From: Smittia aterrima
Taxonomy: Eukaryota > Arthropoda > Insecta > Diptera > Chironomidae
DNA length: 64,000 bases
Assembly: GCA_033063855.1 (NCBI GenBank)
Contig: CP093831.1
Coordinates: 24,242,001-24,306,000 of the forward strand
Reading direction: 5' to 3'
The notes below the pieces were generated by a model. It was not told the origin of the DNA. It saw only the letters and a program-made list of their open reading frames with translations, and made no database searches. Position 1 is the first letter of the stretch, and each line of letters opens with the position of its first letter. Shown piece after piece: positions 31,621 to 43,539 of the stretch. The position numbers were made by a program, and so were the translations under genes.

Positions 31621-32786
31621 GTTCTTTGATTAAAGGCTCGAATTAAACTGAAACATTAATGCGAATTTGAGATTTCCTATCACTAATTTTATACATGCGC
31701 GAGCAAGAGTCAACAAATTATTTAACTCCCAGAGGGCAACTCGTGGCTGAGACAATTTGATAACAGTCCTGGCGCTTATAATCATTGGAAAAATTGCAGT
31801 AATTTTCTATTCAAGAAAATTTTCTGTTCTAAGCAATAAAAACGAAAGAACCAAAAACAAGAGAAACTCAATAAAATAAAAATAGAACTTCAACATGAGA
31901 TAATTCAATTGCGTTTTATATTTGCGACGACAACGCCGAAAACGTGAGATAAGAATTGATAGATTTAAAATCATGAGATTCGTATTCGCAGCTTCAGTTT
32001 TGTCTGAGACTTAAATCAAAGAACATGGAGCTCAATAAATATTTTTTAGTCAAGTTTGTTTTTCGGATTTGCCGATATTGGTCTTTGGTTAAAGTGCCAG
32101 AGTGAACTAAAGAGGTCGTAATAAATTTGCTGATCTTTATGTTCTTAGCTATCATCTCTAGTGGTAAGCTTTCATTGCTAAAGCGAAAAAGTAACAGTCA
32201 TAAATGTCAAGCGAAAAATATTTTGTAGATCGTTCAGAAGTTTTTCAGTAGACGGCTTCATGTTCTCCAAAATTATAAAAAGGACATATAAGACCAGATT
32301 TTATTAATTAATAAAATATTAAAATTATGGTCGTTAGATTTTTCAAATCGAATTCGGTTTATGGAAAGCGTTCAAACGTTTTCATGAAAATATCATTGAA
32401 GCGGTTTCATGAATTGAAGCGAAAGTGTCAAAACAAGTCGTTTCTTGCAAAAGAAATCGTTCGGCAAGAGTTTTATTGATTGTCCAAAAGGACAACTGCT
32501 GCACTGAGTCTCATAACGATAGAAGGAGTTACTAAAATATCAGAAATCATTAGGATATGAATCATTTCTAAGCAATCATCGATGAACGTAAGTTTTGAAT
32601 TTTTTATTTAATAGATTTTGTCAAGCATTCGCGTCATCAATTGGTTATTGAATGTTGTACATGAATCTCACTAGAACACTAAACACACGTCAACGAATTC
32701 ATCACATTTTTTCGATTTTGTTTTTTTCAGTGTATCCATTGAACTCTCTCAAAAAGTCTTCTCCTCGTTTCACTAGAAAATAACAA
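31621..32786. other. Intergenic with an inverted LRR relic
   Basis: Apart from the relic at about 31970-32105, no coding sequence is recognised. The right part should contain the PIG-V promoter. Confidence 0.4.
31970..32105 (+). pseudogene. Inverted relic of the LRR gene promoter and start
   Basis: On the plus strand, AAATCAAAGAACATGGAGCT repeats the start context of both LRR genes (which lie on the minus strand) and continues MELNKYFLVK against MELFKYFLISLF, before running into unrelated sequence and a stop at 32103. About 50 bp before the ATG also resemble the LRR upstream region (GATTCGTATT and following). It is a third, inverted and truncated copy. Confidence 0.6.
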
Positions 32787-34190
32787 ATGCCAACAAACAT
32801 AACAAAGCTTGCGGTAGTCAGTCGACTGATAGTCATTTTCCTTCAATGCATCTCAAACCATTTGATAGAGGATCATAAAGCTGAAGATGTTTTTCGAGCG
32901 CCAATGGATTTACTGAAAAAGAAGAAATGTGATACGATTGTTGAAGTGCTGCTTGGTGGCTTCCGACGATGGGACGCCGAGTACTTTTTGCACATTTCTG
33001 AACACGGATATACTTACGAGAACACGTTGGCTTTCCTTCCACTTTACCCATTGTGCATCAAGTTACTGAGATTCGCAGTTATCAACGTGACGCCTTTCCT
33101 ATCCGTTCGCTCACTGTCGTTGCTGATTGGCATAACAATCAACATTGTTTTCTTTGCCAAAGCTGCCAATGCTCTTTATGAACTTGGACGAAAAGTATTA
33201 CGAGACCAAAGAAAAGCTGAGATCGCGACAGTTCTCTTTTGCTTTAACCCAGCTTCGATTTTCTTCACGGCGCCATACTCTGAAAGCCTTTACTGCTGGC
33301 TCTCGTTCTCGCTTATGCTGAAATGCTTCGAAGATATCAACTCAGTGCTCATAATCGTTCCGCTAAGTCTTAGCATCCTAAGCCGATCGAATGGACTGCT
33401 GAACATCGGATTCGTTATGTATTATGGACTCAAGAAGATGTTCAGCCAAGCGACTGTGCTGTCGTTCATAACAGTGTTCTTAAAAATATTCTCCATCCTC
33501 ATCATAATCGCCTTTCACTTCGGACTCATGCAAGTCTACAATTATTATCTCTTTTGTTTGAAGAAAAACTTCAACTTTCCTGATTTCATCAAAGACTATG
33601 CTGTCGAGAATAATTTTGTGTTGGCAGGAAACAGAACGAACGACTCGGTCTCGCCGTGGTGCTCAAACAATCTTCCCATCTCATACTCCTACGTCCAGGA
33701 TCATTATTGGAGTGTTGGATTTCTGAGTTACTTTCAATTTAAGCAAATACCAAATTTCCTTCTTGCGCTGCCCATCGTGCTCATAATTCTAGTCAACTCG
33801 TTCAAGTACTTTCGACAACATTTCGCTTATTGCTTGCGTCTTGGCATTTTTAATTTGAAACCTTCGATTCTTCGATCGATAACTGTCGCGGATCAAAATC
33901 AATTAGTTTTCATTATTCATGCCGTTGCCCTGACAATATTTTGCGTTCTCTTCGTCCACGTGCAAGTCACGACACGAATGCTATCGTCTTCGAATCCGAT
34001 GCTTTACTTCTTCGGCGCCAATTACTTTATGACAAACTACAATCAGCATAAGAAGACAGACGACAACAGCGAAATAAATATGTTTGACATTAAACGATTG
34101 AGTGCTATGCAGAGAATAATCATTTATTACTTCCTCGGCTATTTCTCGGTCGGCACAGTCCTTTTTAGCAATTTCCTGCCGTGGACTTAA
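32787..34190 (+). CDS. PIG-V: GPI mannosyltransferase 2 (PIG-V)
   Basis: Intronless ORF of 467 residues. PIG-V adds the second mannose to the glycosylphosphatidylinositol precursor on the luminal side of the ER. Family hallmarks are the first hydrophobic segment followed by a luminal loop with RRWDAEYFLHISEHGYTYEN (the WD motif is the catalytic acidic site), then FLPLYPLCIKLLRF, FCFNPASIFFTAPYSESLYC and LSRSNGLLNIGFVMYYGLKK, and multiple membrane helices to the C-terminus. Length is close to the usual 450-500. The ATG context is AACAAATGCC. The gene ends 110 bp before the ATG of DHX34 on the same strand, with its AATAAA near 34237. In Drosophila this gene is called vegetable; orthology is from motifs. 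Confidence 0.92.
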   Translation: MPTNITKLAVVSRLIVIFLQCISNHLIEDHKAEDVFRAPMDLLKKKKCDTIVEVLLGGFRRWDAEYFLHISEHGYTYENTLAFLPLYPLCIKLLRFAVINVTPFLSVRSLSLLIGITINIVFFAKAANALYELGRKVLRDQRKAEIATVLFCFNPASIFFTAPYSESLYCWLSFSLMLKCFEDINSVLIIVPLSLSILSRSNGLLNIGFVMYYGLKKMFSQATVLSFITVFLKIFSILIIIAFHFGLMQVYNYYLFCLKKNFNFPDFIKDYAVENNFVLAGNRTNDSVSPWCSNNLPISYSYVQDHYWSVGFLSYFQFKQIPNFLLALPIVLIILVNSFKYFRQHFAYCLRLGIFNLKPSILRSITVADQNQLVFIIHAVALTIFCVLFVHVQVTTRMLSSSNPMLYFFGANYFMTNYNQHKKTDDNSEINMFDIKRLSAMQRIIIYYFLGYFSVGTVLFSNFLPWT

Positions 34191-34299
34191 AAGTTTAATT
34201 TTGCTGTACAATTTAATTTCAATGAATTTCGCATGAAATAAAACTTTTCGAAAGTTGCTCTTGAACAAATTGTTTTCATTTCTCGTTGATTACTTTCAG

Positions 34300-37200
34300 A
34301 TGAGTCGCTACGAGAGACACGAGTCGAGATATTCTCGAGATTCTGAGAAAGCACACAGCAGCAAGAGACGACGTCGAAGTCGTTCTGATGAGAAAGACAG
34401 AAAAAGTGAGAAAGTCACAGAGAAGGAAGTCAACTTTTCGTTCTTAGATCACAAACGTGTTCTTCATAGAATTTTGATGGGAGCAAACGATGATGAGAAG
34501 TTGGTCGATGATCCCTCAGATTTTTGGTTGTTCCTAGCAAGATACGAAGCCAAATTAAGGAAAACGGGTCAAAGCGTGCTTGCAATCAAAACTGAAACTC
34601 CCGACGACGATTCCTTCATTCCCAAAGAGTTCAATCAGAATTATTTGATTAACTTCAAGATAAAACCTTCAAAGTATCAAATATCATCGTTCAGCGATGA
34701 CGACAAGACGATCGACGACAAGAAAGTCAAAATATTTATGAAGATCATAACTCACTACCTCGATTTCCGACAAAAGGAAAGATTCAATAAACTCGTGAAG
34801 CTGAGAAAGTTTCAAGCGAGTCTACCAATCGCAGCTTATGAGAAAGAAATCGTTGACGCTGTGAAGAACGAATCAATTTTGATTCTCGCTGGAGACACAG
34901 GTTGTGGCAAGTCAACGCAAGTTCCTCAATATCTCCATCGAGCTGGTTTTGATAAAATCGCTTGCACTCAACCAAGAAGAATCGCTTGCATTGGTCTATC
35001 GAAGCGAGTTTCCCATGAAATGCTCTGCGAGTATGGTTCGCTGGTTGGTTATCAAATCCGCTTCGAACGAAGTAAAACAGATAAAACGAAAATTCTCTTC
35101 ATCACCGAAGGATTGCTCTTGCGACAGTTAAGCGACGATGAGAATCTTTCGAACTTCTCTGTCATCATCATCGACGAGATTCACGAAAGGAATCTTCACG
35201 GAGATTTCTTATTAGGAATTTCAAAATGTTTATTGAGAGCACGTCCCGACATCAAAATTGTTTTGATGTCAGCGACAATCAACCTTAAGCTCTTCGCAAA
35301 CTTCTTCGAGGAAGAGAAAGCAAAAATCATCGAAGTACCCGGTCGATTGTATCCAATTAAACTTCACTTTATGCCACATCTGATGAATCCAGAGATTCGT
35401 CTCGAGAAGAAATCAAGAAGTGAACGCTTAAATCCTGAGCCGTACATTCAAGTTATGTCGATGATAGATAAGAAATATCCAAAGGAAGAGAAAGGAGATT
35501 TGCTTATTTTCCTTTCCGGATTAAACGAAATTCAATCAGTTGTCGATGCTGCCAAGGAGTACAGCGAAAAGAATCAGAATTGGATTATATTGCCACTCCA
35601 CAGCAGTTTATCAATGCAAGACCAAGACAGAGTGTTTGATTACGCGCCGGATGGAATAAGAAAATGTATTATTAGTACAAACATTGGTGAGCTCTACTTT
35701 GTCATGTTCAATAAACTCACGTTTCATTTTGATGTTTTTCTTTTTATTAAAGCTGAGACATCGATTACAATCGACGGCATCCGCTTCGTTATTGACTCGG
35801 GAAAGATGAAAGAAATGACTTATGATCCCAACTACAAAATGCAACGATTAAAAGAGCTTTGGATAAGTAAAGCTTCAGCTGAACAGAGGAAGGGCAGAGC
35901 TGGTCGAACAGGACCTGGAATCTGTTATCGACTTTATTCAGAAAAAGAGTTTTACGATTTAGAAAGTTACACGAAAGCAGAAATCTTCAGAGTTCCTCTT
36001 GAATCGCTTCTACTTCAAATGATCTCGATGGGTCTACCAAATGCTCGGTTATTTCCATTTATTGAACCACCAGCAATGGAAAGCATTGAAAATTCAATTT
36101 TATCTTTGAAACAACTCGAAGCTTTAACGACAGACGAGAAACTCACGCCGCTGGGTTCAACTCTTGCAAAGATTCCTGTTGAAGTCAGCATAGGAAAAAT
36201 GCTTTTGATTGGATCCGTTTTCAAACAACTTCAAGCAACATTGACACTCGCTGCGACATTGAATGTTCAGTCGCCGTTCACTAATCGAGCGTATAGAGAC
36301 GCAGAATGTGAGAAGCTGCGAGAAGATTGCGAGTCTGACCACGGAGATCCAATTACGCTTTTGAATTTATATCGTGAGTGGCTTCTGGTTAAGAAATCTC
36401 AAACCGAGAGATCGAGAGATTATAGCAGCGAGAACTCAACTCGTTGGTGTCGCAATCGAGGACTCGAAGAGCAACGTTTCTATGAAATTACGAAATTGAA
36501 AGGTCAACTTGAGTCTCTGCTTCGAGAATGTAAATTACTCGAAACCGAAGAAGAAGAGAAAAGCACAGCAGCTCAACGTTCGATTCGTGCTGGGGAAAAA
36601 CGTTATCTTGGCTCACTGAGAAGAGCTCATAAGATGGAAGCTCCACGTCAAAGAAAACTTCTCCGCGCTCAAGATGGCGAAGTAGATGACGAAATCGACG
36701 ATGGAAAAATTGACATCAAGGACGTTGAGTTCCGATTGAGTAACGACTTCTCGAAACTCGAGAATCTCGTTATGAGTGCGACAGCTCAAAGCTGCGATCT
36801 GATCATGCTCAAGTTGATTCTGGTTAGCGGTTTGTACCCGCAAGTTGCAATCTCTGATGATTTCAACTATTGCAAGTCGATGAGTGAACAGTTTTTCCAC
36901 ACGAAATCGAAACCTTACGTGTCGATGCATCCGATGGGATATTTCTCGAAAAACTATCAAATCTTGAACGTTGCTGAGTGTGACATCATTCCCAAAACTG
37001 GACTCTATAAGTCCAAACAATCACTAAGCGCAAAACATCAATTAATTTATTATCTTTCGATTCTCGAGACGACGAAGCCTTATTTGATGAACACGATTCG
37101 AATGCCAGCAGCGCAAACTTTGCTTCTATTTGCACAAGAAATCGATTCGAATGTGACATTCTCGAGAGTTGTTTGTGATTCTTGGCTTTGTTTGGACTTT

Positions 37201-37900
37201 CCGTTTCCTGAATCCGGTCAAACTTTGTTGGTGAGAGCTGCGAATCTTCGAAAGCGTTGGAACGAACTTGTGACTCAAAAGTTAACTGAAAGTCAAATCG
37301 AAAATGTATCAAAGAGTCGAGACTTTGAGCAACTCGAGAGAGATCTTGCGAATTACATGAGCTGCGAAATATTTTATACGATCAAGCGACTTCTGCCAGC
37401 TGATATGAAAACAATCTACAAAGGTTCAAGAGATGAGAACTATGAGCTGTTGCTGCTTGATCCAAATCCTTTCTCTGAAAATTTTACTTGCGTGTTGAAC
37501 GATGTCAAAGGCGGAGTTTTCGTGACGGAAAATATTTCTTATGGATGGTAAGTTCAATGATTTTTTATCAAAACTTTAATAAAACTTAACTTTTCCTCCT
37601 ATTAGCATTGACGAGACTGACTGGAGTATGCAGATGGCAGAAGATATCTTCAATAATCCTTTCGATTGTCCTGGATGCAACGAAACTTTCAACTTCACGA
37701 ACATCCAGAAACTTCAACACACGACAATCTGCAAGAAGAAAGCAGAAGAGAAGAAACTTTCTGAGGAAGATTCATTGAAACCGTCGTCATCGAATCAGAG
37801 ACTCTTCAAGTGTCAAGTCTGCTCTAAGCAAAGTTATATGACGAACATTGAAATCCTCAAACACAAGAAAAGTTGTAAAATTAAAAAAGAAAACGAATAA
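34300..37900 (+). CDS. DHX34: DEAH-box RNA helicase DHX34
   Basis: Exons 34300-35686, 35753-37547 and 37606-37900 encode 1158 residues. DHX34 is an RNA helicase that promotes UPF1 phosphorylation in nonsense-mediated decay. The N-terminus is Arg/Ser-rich (SSKRRRRSRSDEK), followed by the family-specific DPSDFWLFLARYEAKL. Helicase motifs: I GDTGCGKST (198-206), Ia TQPRRIA, II DEIH (292-295, here Ile instead of Ala), III SAT (324-326), then TNIAETSITI and QRKGRAGRTGPG. The HA2/OB region follows. The C-terminus has a zinc-binding pair typical of DHX34 (FDCPGCNETF, LFKCQVCSKQ). The first intron is 66 bp, a multiple of 3, and contains no stop in frame, so naive ORF calling would keep it; the family motif STNIAETSI shows it is removed. 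Confidence 0.93.
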
Positions 37901-38125
37901 ATTATGTCGGAGTTGAAAATCCGAGTCTAATCCAAATCGTACTAAGCTCTCGGCTCATCCACAAAACTTCTTCTTCATCATTCATTGATAAGGTCGAAAA
38001 AAATTATCTTCAAGATTCCAGATAAGGCCAGGCCTCCGATTACAATCACTCACTTACTCACTGTCAGCGTTGAACTTCAAATCAGTGCAGTTTTGTTTGA
38101 AGAGAATTTATTTTTAAGTCAAACG

Positions 38126-38332
38126 ATGACTAACTTTGAAAATTCCTGTGACGACAACACAAGCGCTTGGTTGATCTTGTCGATCGTTTTCATTCTGATG
38201 TTCATCGTGTCGTTCGTAACAAACATTTTCTTGTGGATAAAGAGAAACACAAATCTGAATAAACTTCGAGAGGATCTTCAACAGCAACAGCAGAACAATT
38301 TCTACGGAGGATCGAAATCAACTTTTATGTGA
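38126..38332 (+). CDS. Single-pass membrane micro-protein
   Basis: ORF of 68 residues from ATG 38126. Residues 15-38 are one strong membrane helix (AWLILSIVFILMFIVSFVTN, IFLWIKR), with a basic stop-transfer side and a Gln-rich cytoplasmic tail. AATAAA follows near 38384 and upstream codons lack an ATG. It stands alone between DHX34 and TDO on the same strand. I do not recognise the family; composition and a clean helix argue for a real small membrane protein. Confidence 0.55.
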   Translation: MTNFENSCDDNTSAWLILSIVFILMFIVSFVTNIFLWIKRNTNLNKLREDLQQQQQNNFYGGSKSTFM

Positions 38333-38687
38333 CGAGCCATCAAATTAATTATGAAATGTGAAATTGCAAGTCATTGATGTCAAATAAAATTAGTAAATCA
38401 CGAGAATTCCGTTGTGGTCAATGAACGAATAACTGAAGGACGTCTGTGTCTTAGAAATTCATCAAAATTTCCAATTGATAAGACTTCCAATGCTAAATCT
38501 ACTTCATGCTCGCTCGTTCATGCTCTTGTCTCTCATTTAATTATTTCCATCAACTTTTAAGGTTTCTACTCATTCATTCATTCATTAAGTTTGTTCATTC
38601 GTTCATTCAATCGCAGTTGAGTTGTTGATCTGATCGGAAAGAATTTCGTGTTTTAGTGGAAAAATATTTTAGTCGAAAATCATCATA

Positions 38688-40519
<1,832 letters not shown>

Positions 40520-40543
40520 TCAAATCTTTTTTTAGTTGAAATG

Positions 40544-40583
40544 TTTATTTTAATTGGAAACTGCCGGAGAATGCATAAATAAA
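40544..40583. terminator. Crossed polyadenylation signals of TDO and peptidase genes
   Basis: AATAAA for TDO (plus) is at 40578-40583, while AATAAA for the peptidase gene (minus) is at 40549-40544. Each signal lies beyond the other, so the two mRNAs should overlap at their 3' ends by several tens of bases, and TDO transcripts probably end inside the peptidase stop-codon region. Confidence 0.6.
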
Positions 40584-40588
40584 GTACT

Positions 40589-41719
40589 TTACACGACAAC
40601 TGCTGAGATTCTTTCAGCGATGCCACAAACGTTGCTTCCAATCGCGATTTTCATGAAACCGGATTCACCGAATTGTAGTCCCCACGAGTTCTTCACGATG
40701 TAGAAAGGAATGTCGGCTCTGTAAGAAGAAGAAGAGAACTCTTTCAAATTTAGTTTGATAAGATTTTCAATCACTTACGTTAAGTCATAGCCAACAATCT
40801 GAACAACGTGATTTAAATTTCTAAATTCTGTGTCACAGTTTCCTCGAACGACTTTGTTCTTGTAAGATTTGAGTGACATTCCGTTGATGGAAGCGATGAG
40901 TGGACCTTGATACGCGAGATAGAGAAGAATTAATTCTTCTTGTTGACTAAAACTGGAAAATTCTTTGTGAACAATTTATTCAACAAATCAAAACTTAACT
41001 TACTCGCTCTCTGAATAATCCAACAATTTAACTCCTGAAGCTTTCAACTTTGAGTACTCGCAGATTTTAATTTTATTCCAATCGTTTAAAGAAGGATAAT
41101 CCTCCTTCGTTTGGATCGGCATTTTAGTGTTGAAAAGCCATTTCAAAAGTCGACCTGGGTCTCCTCCGTCGCAGCTCATTCGAAAGACATTGCAATCGAG
41201 CATTTGTTGGACACTCAAGCTCGTTAGGTTTGAAGTCTTTAGGGCGTGCATTGACTCGATAGCTTCGATGACAGCCAAGGCGAAGCAACTGCCGCACGAT
41301 CCTTGATTTTGAACGTCGCTAATTATTTTCTTCTCCCGCCAATCAACTTTTAATGGAAGCTTTAATGAGTTTGATGTCAAAACTGTTCCGTTCTCTAACT
41401 CAAACTCTTCCCAAACATCTGCGATTCGTTTCTCGTCGTCAAACTTTTCAATAAACTTTTCAGAGAATTCCTTTTCAGTGAACTCCATGAGATTTGATAA
41501 CTCGACTAATGAGTCACTTGCACTTTTCTCGTCGTTGATGTTTCTCAGTAGACGAACGGAATGAACGAGAAGTTTCATCTCAAACTCGCGATCAACTAAA
41601 CTTTTCAATTTCCCATGATTCTCTAATCGATCTTTAATTATTATGAAAGGAATTGATAAAGCACAAAATGAGAAAACTAAAGTTAAAATCGTTAACTCTT
41701 GTTGAAATGAGAAATTCAT
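40589..41719 (-). CDS. C1A (papain-like) cysteine peptidase with N-terminal anchor
   Basis: Exons 41719-41004, 40952-40779 and 40718-40589 encode 339 residues. The N-terminus is one hydrophobic segment (LTILTLVFSFCALSIPFIII), signal peptide or anchor, then a propeptide of about 100 residues. The mature enzyme starts near LPLKVDWREKKIISDVQNQG. Catalytic residues are present: Gln and Cys in QGSCGSCFA, His in LNHVVQIVGYD, Asn in VKNSWG. The usual Trp after the catalytic Cys (CGSCW) is Phe. Disulphide cysteines appear in LDCNVFRMSCDGGDPG. It resembles cathepsin-like lysosomal or gut peptidases but is short and divergent, with a weak ERFNIN-type propeptide. Confidence 0.88.
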
Positions 41720-43539
41720 TTTTAAGAGGAAATATTTGTTGTCGACTGTCGTCGTTGAACTCTAGACCTCAAATGAAAGTAAAAACAATTTTTTCTTATT
41801 TTTTTTTGTCTTTATTTGATGAATTTCTTTGCATTTTAAAAAAGTGATTTGCTAAACTATTAAATGTCAATTTTAAAAGAGAAACAAATTGTTCAACTTA
41901 TGGAATAGCTTTGATTTGTGACAATAAGTAAGAAGAGCAAGAACTGAACTCGTTTTGATAATTGAGTTGAAAACAATTCGCAAAGGAAATGAAACGTTTT
42001 GCGAATCCAATAATCTAAATATCTTGGATTGAAATATCATCATCATCATCATCGATTCTCCTCTAAGACAATGACAATTGAACGAGTGGTTCTTTAACTA
42101 TTTGCATCGTTTATCATTTAAATAAAATACTTTGGTCTTTGCAGTGCTTAACTAGTTTATTTTACTTTTCATTATTAATGACGTGTCGTTGCTTAGAACT
42201 TGGATACTTGGACGAATTCTTCTTTTAAAACCAAGAAAAATGTCACTAAAACGTGTTTGGAGCTGGACAGAGCTTCTTCTGAGAAGCCTTCCATCATTTT
42301 CATTTACGTTTTGAGCTTTTGAGAGAAATTATTTGTTCAAGCAGCATTTTTTATGTTCAGATATGTTTGGTTTTTAAAATCATTTCTTAAGGTCAACAGT
42401 TTAACAAATATAGAGTTCGAGGGAAAGGTTTTAACTAACAGGCAGGTAAAGGAACAATCCCTTCCGTTCCGAGGAAGTAGAAATCATTCAAAAAGGGTTC
42501 TCACGTCTAATCGACAACAATCTGATACGTCTACCTCTTCACAAGCCAACTTAACTCGATGTGAAGTTATAAAAGGTGAAATTAAATATTGAAACTAATC
42601 GTCAGCTTTCTGATTGCAACAACTGGCGAAAGCTTTCTCTGTCAACAAGCATTTCGTATTTTTATGTCATAATTAAATATTTTTAATCCTTCGTGATCCC
42701 TCGTCGAGGAAGTTCTGAAAGTTTTAAGCTTTGATTAATGAGGCGTTTACTGCATAGAGTTTATCATAGTTCACTTTTAGAAGGCGCATCATTTGAAATT
42801 TTTTCTTTTTACTCATAATTTTATCACAAGTCTGTAATTGTAAATTCCAAATCATTTTCAATTCAATCGGTATTATCACTAAACTTCTGGGCCATCGCTC
42901 TAAGTACAGACAGAGTCGCGGTGCAAGAGTCTAACTCACACACTTCGGTGAGTGTACAAAGTACTCTCGGTTAATCTAAATAGTTAAAAATTTACATTTT
43001 GCGAATTTTATTTGTGTTGTTAGTGTTGTTTGATTGCATAGTTTGAATGAGAGTAAAGCCTCTCAGTTCATTGCGCTCTCTCAGATCGAAGGCGCTGTTT
43101 TTTTTTATGTCAAATGAAAAATGAAAAATTTGTAAAAAAGCTTTGCTCTGAAATTGCTTCAAGGTTCATTTGTTTAAGAAAGCACTGCCGGGTTCAATTA
43201 AAACTTCGATGCTAAATGCTGAGGGAGACCTCTAAGAAAAGGGAAAAAACTTATTAACACCTCGCTTGGGATTTTGTTGCTTTTTTCGGTGTAGAAAGTT
43301 GCTTTAAATTTGCGCAAACGGGCAAATCTGCGTCTCATCATCTTTTTTCACTTCTAATCGATAAAAATTATTTTATTTCTACGCAAACAATGAAAAAATC
43401 TCGAATTCTCTTTTTTGGAAATTGAACGTACGTAATTGAGAAGTTTTATGCTTAAATTGCTTTTGGAAAACTTTCTTCATTCAGAACCATCGTCGTTGTC
43501 ATCGTCGTCCTCCTTCTTGTGGCGAATTAATATTTTGGG
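41720..43539. other. Intergenic region with a short (ATC)6 tract
   Basis: 1.8 kb between the start of the peptidase gene and the end of eag, both on the minus strand. It contains the eag 3' UTR and peptidase promoter. An (ATC)6 microsatellite lies at 42036-42053. The open frame at 42353-42592 is not convincing. No RNA gene is recognised. Confidence 0.4.
42036..42053. repeat. (ATC)6 microsatellite
   Basis: Six perfect ATC triplets in non-coding DNA, followed by GATT. Not part of any reading frame I support. Confidence 0.8.

Noticed and set aside
35690..35752. DHX34 as a single uninterrupted exon including ELYFVMFNKL
   Set aside because: The insert breaks the invariant helicase motif TNIAETSITI and is flanked by a GTGAGC donor and AAAG acceptor.
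42036..42053. Possible CRISPR-like or satellite array
   Set aside because: It is a simple (ATC)6 microsatellite; no spaced direct repeats anywhere in the window, and the genome is eukaryotic.
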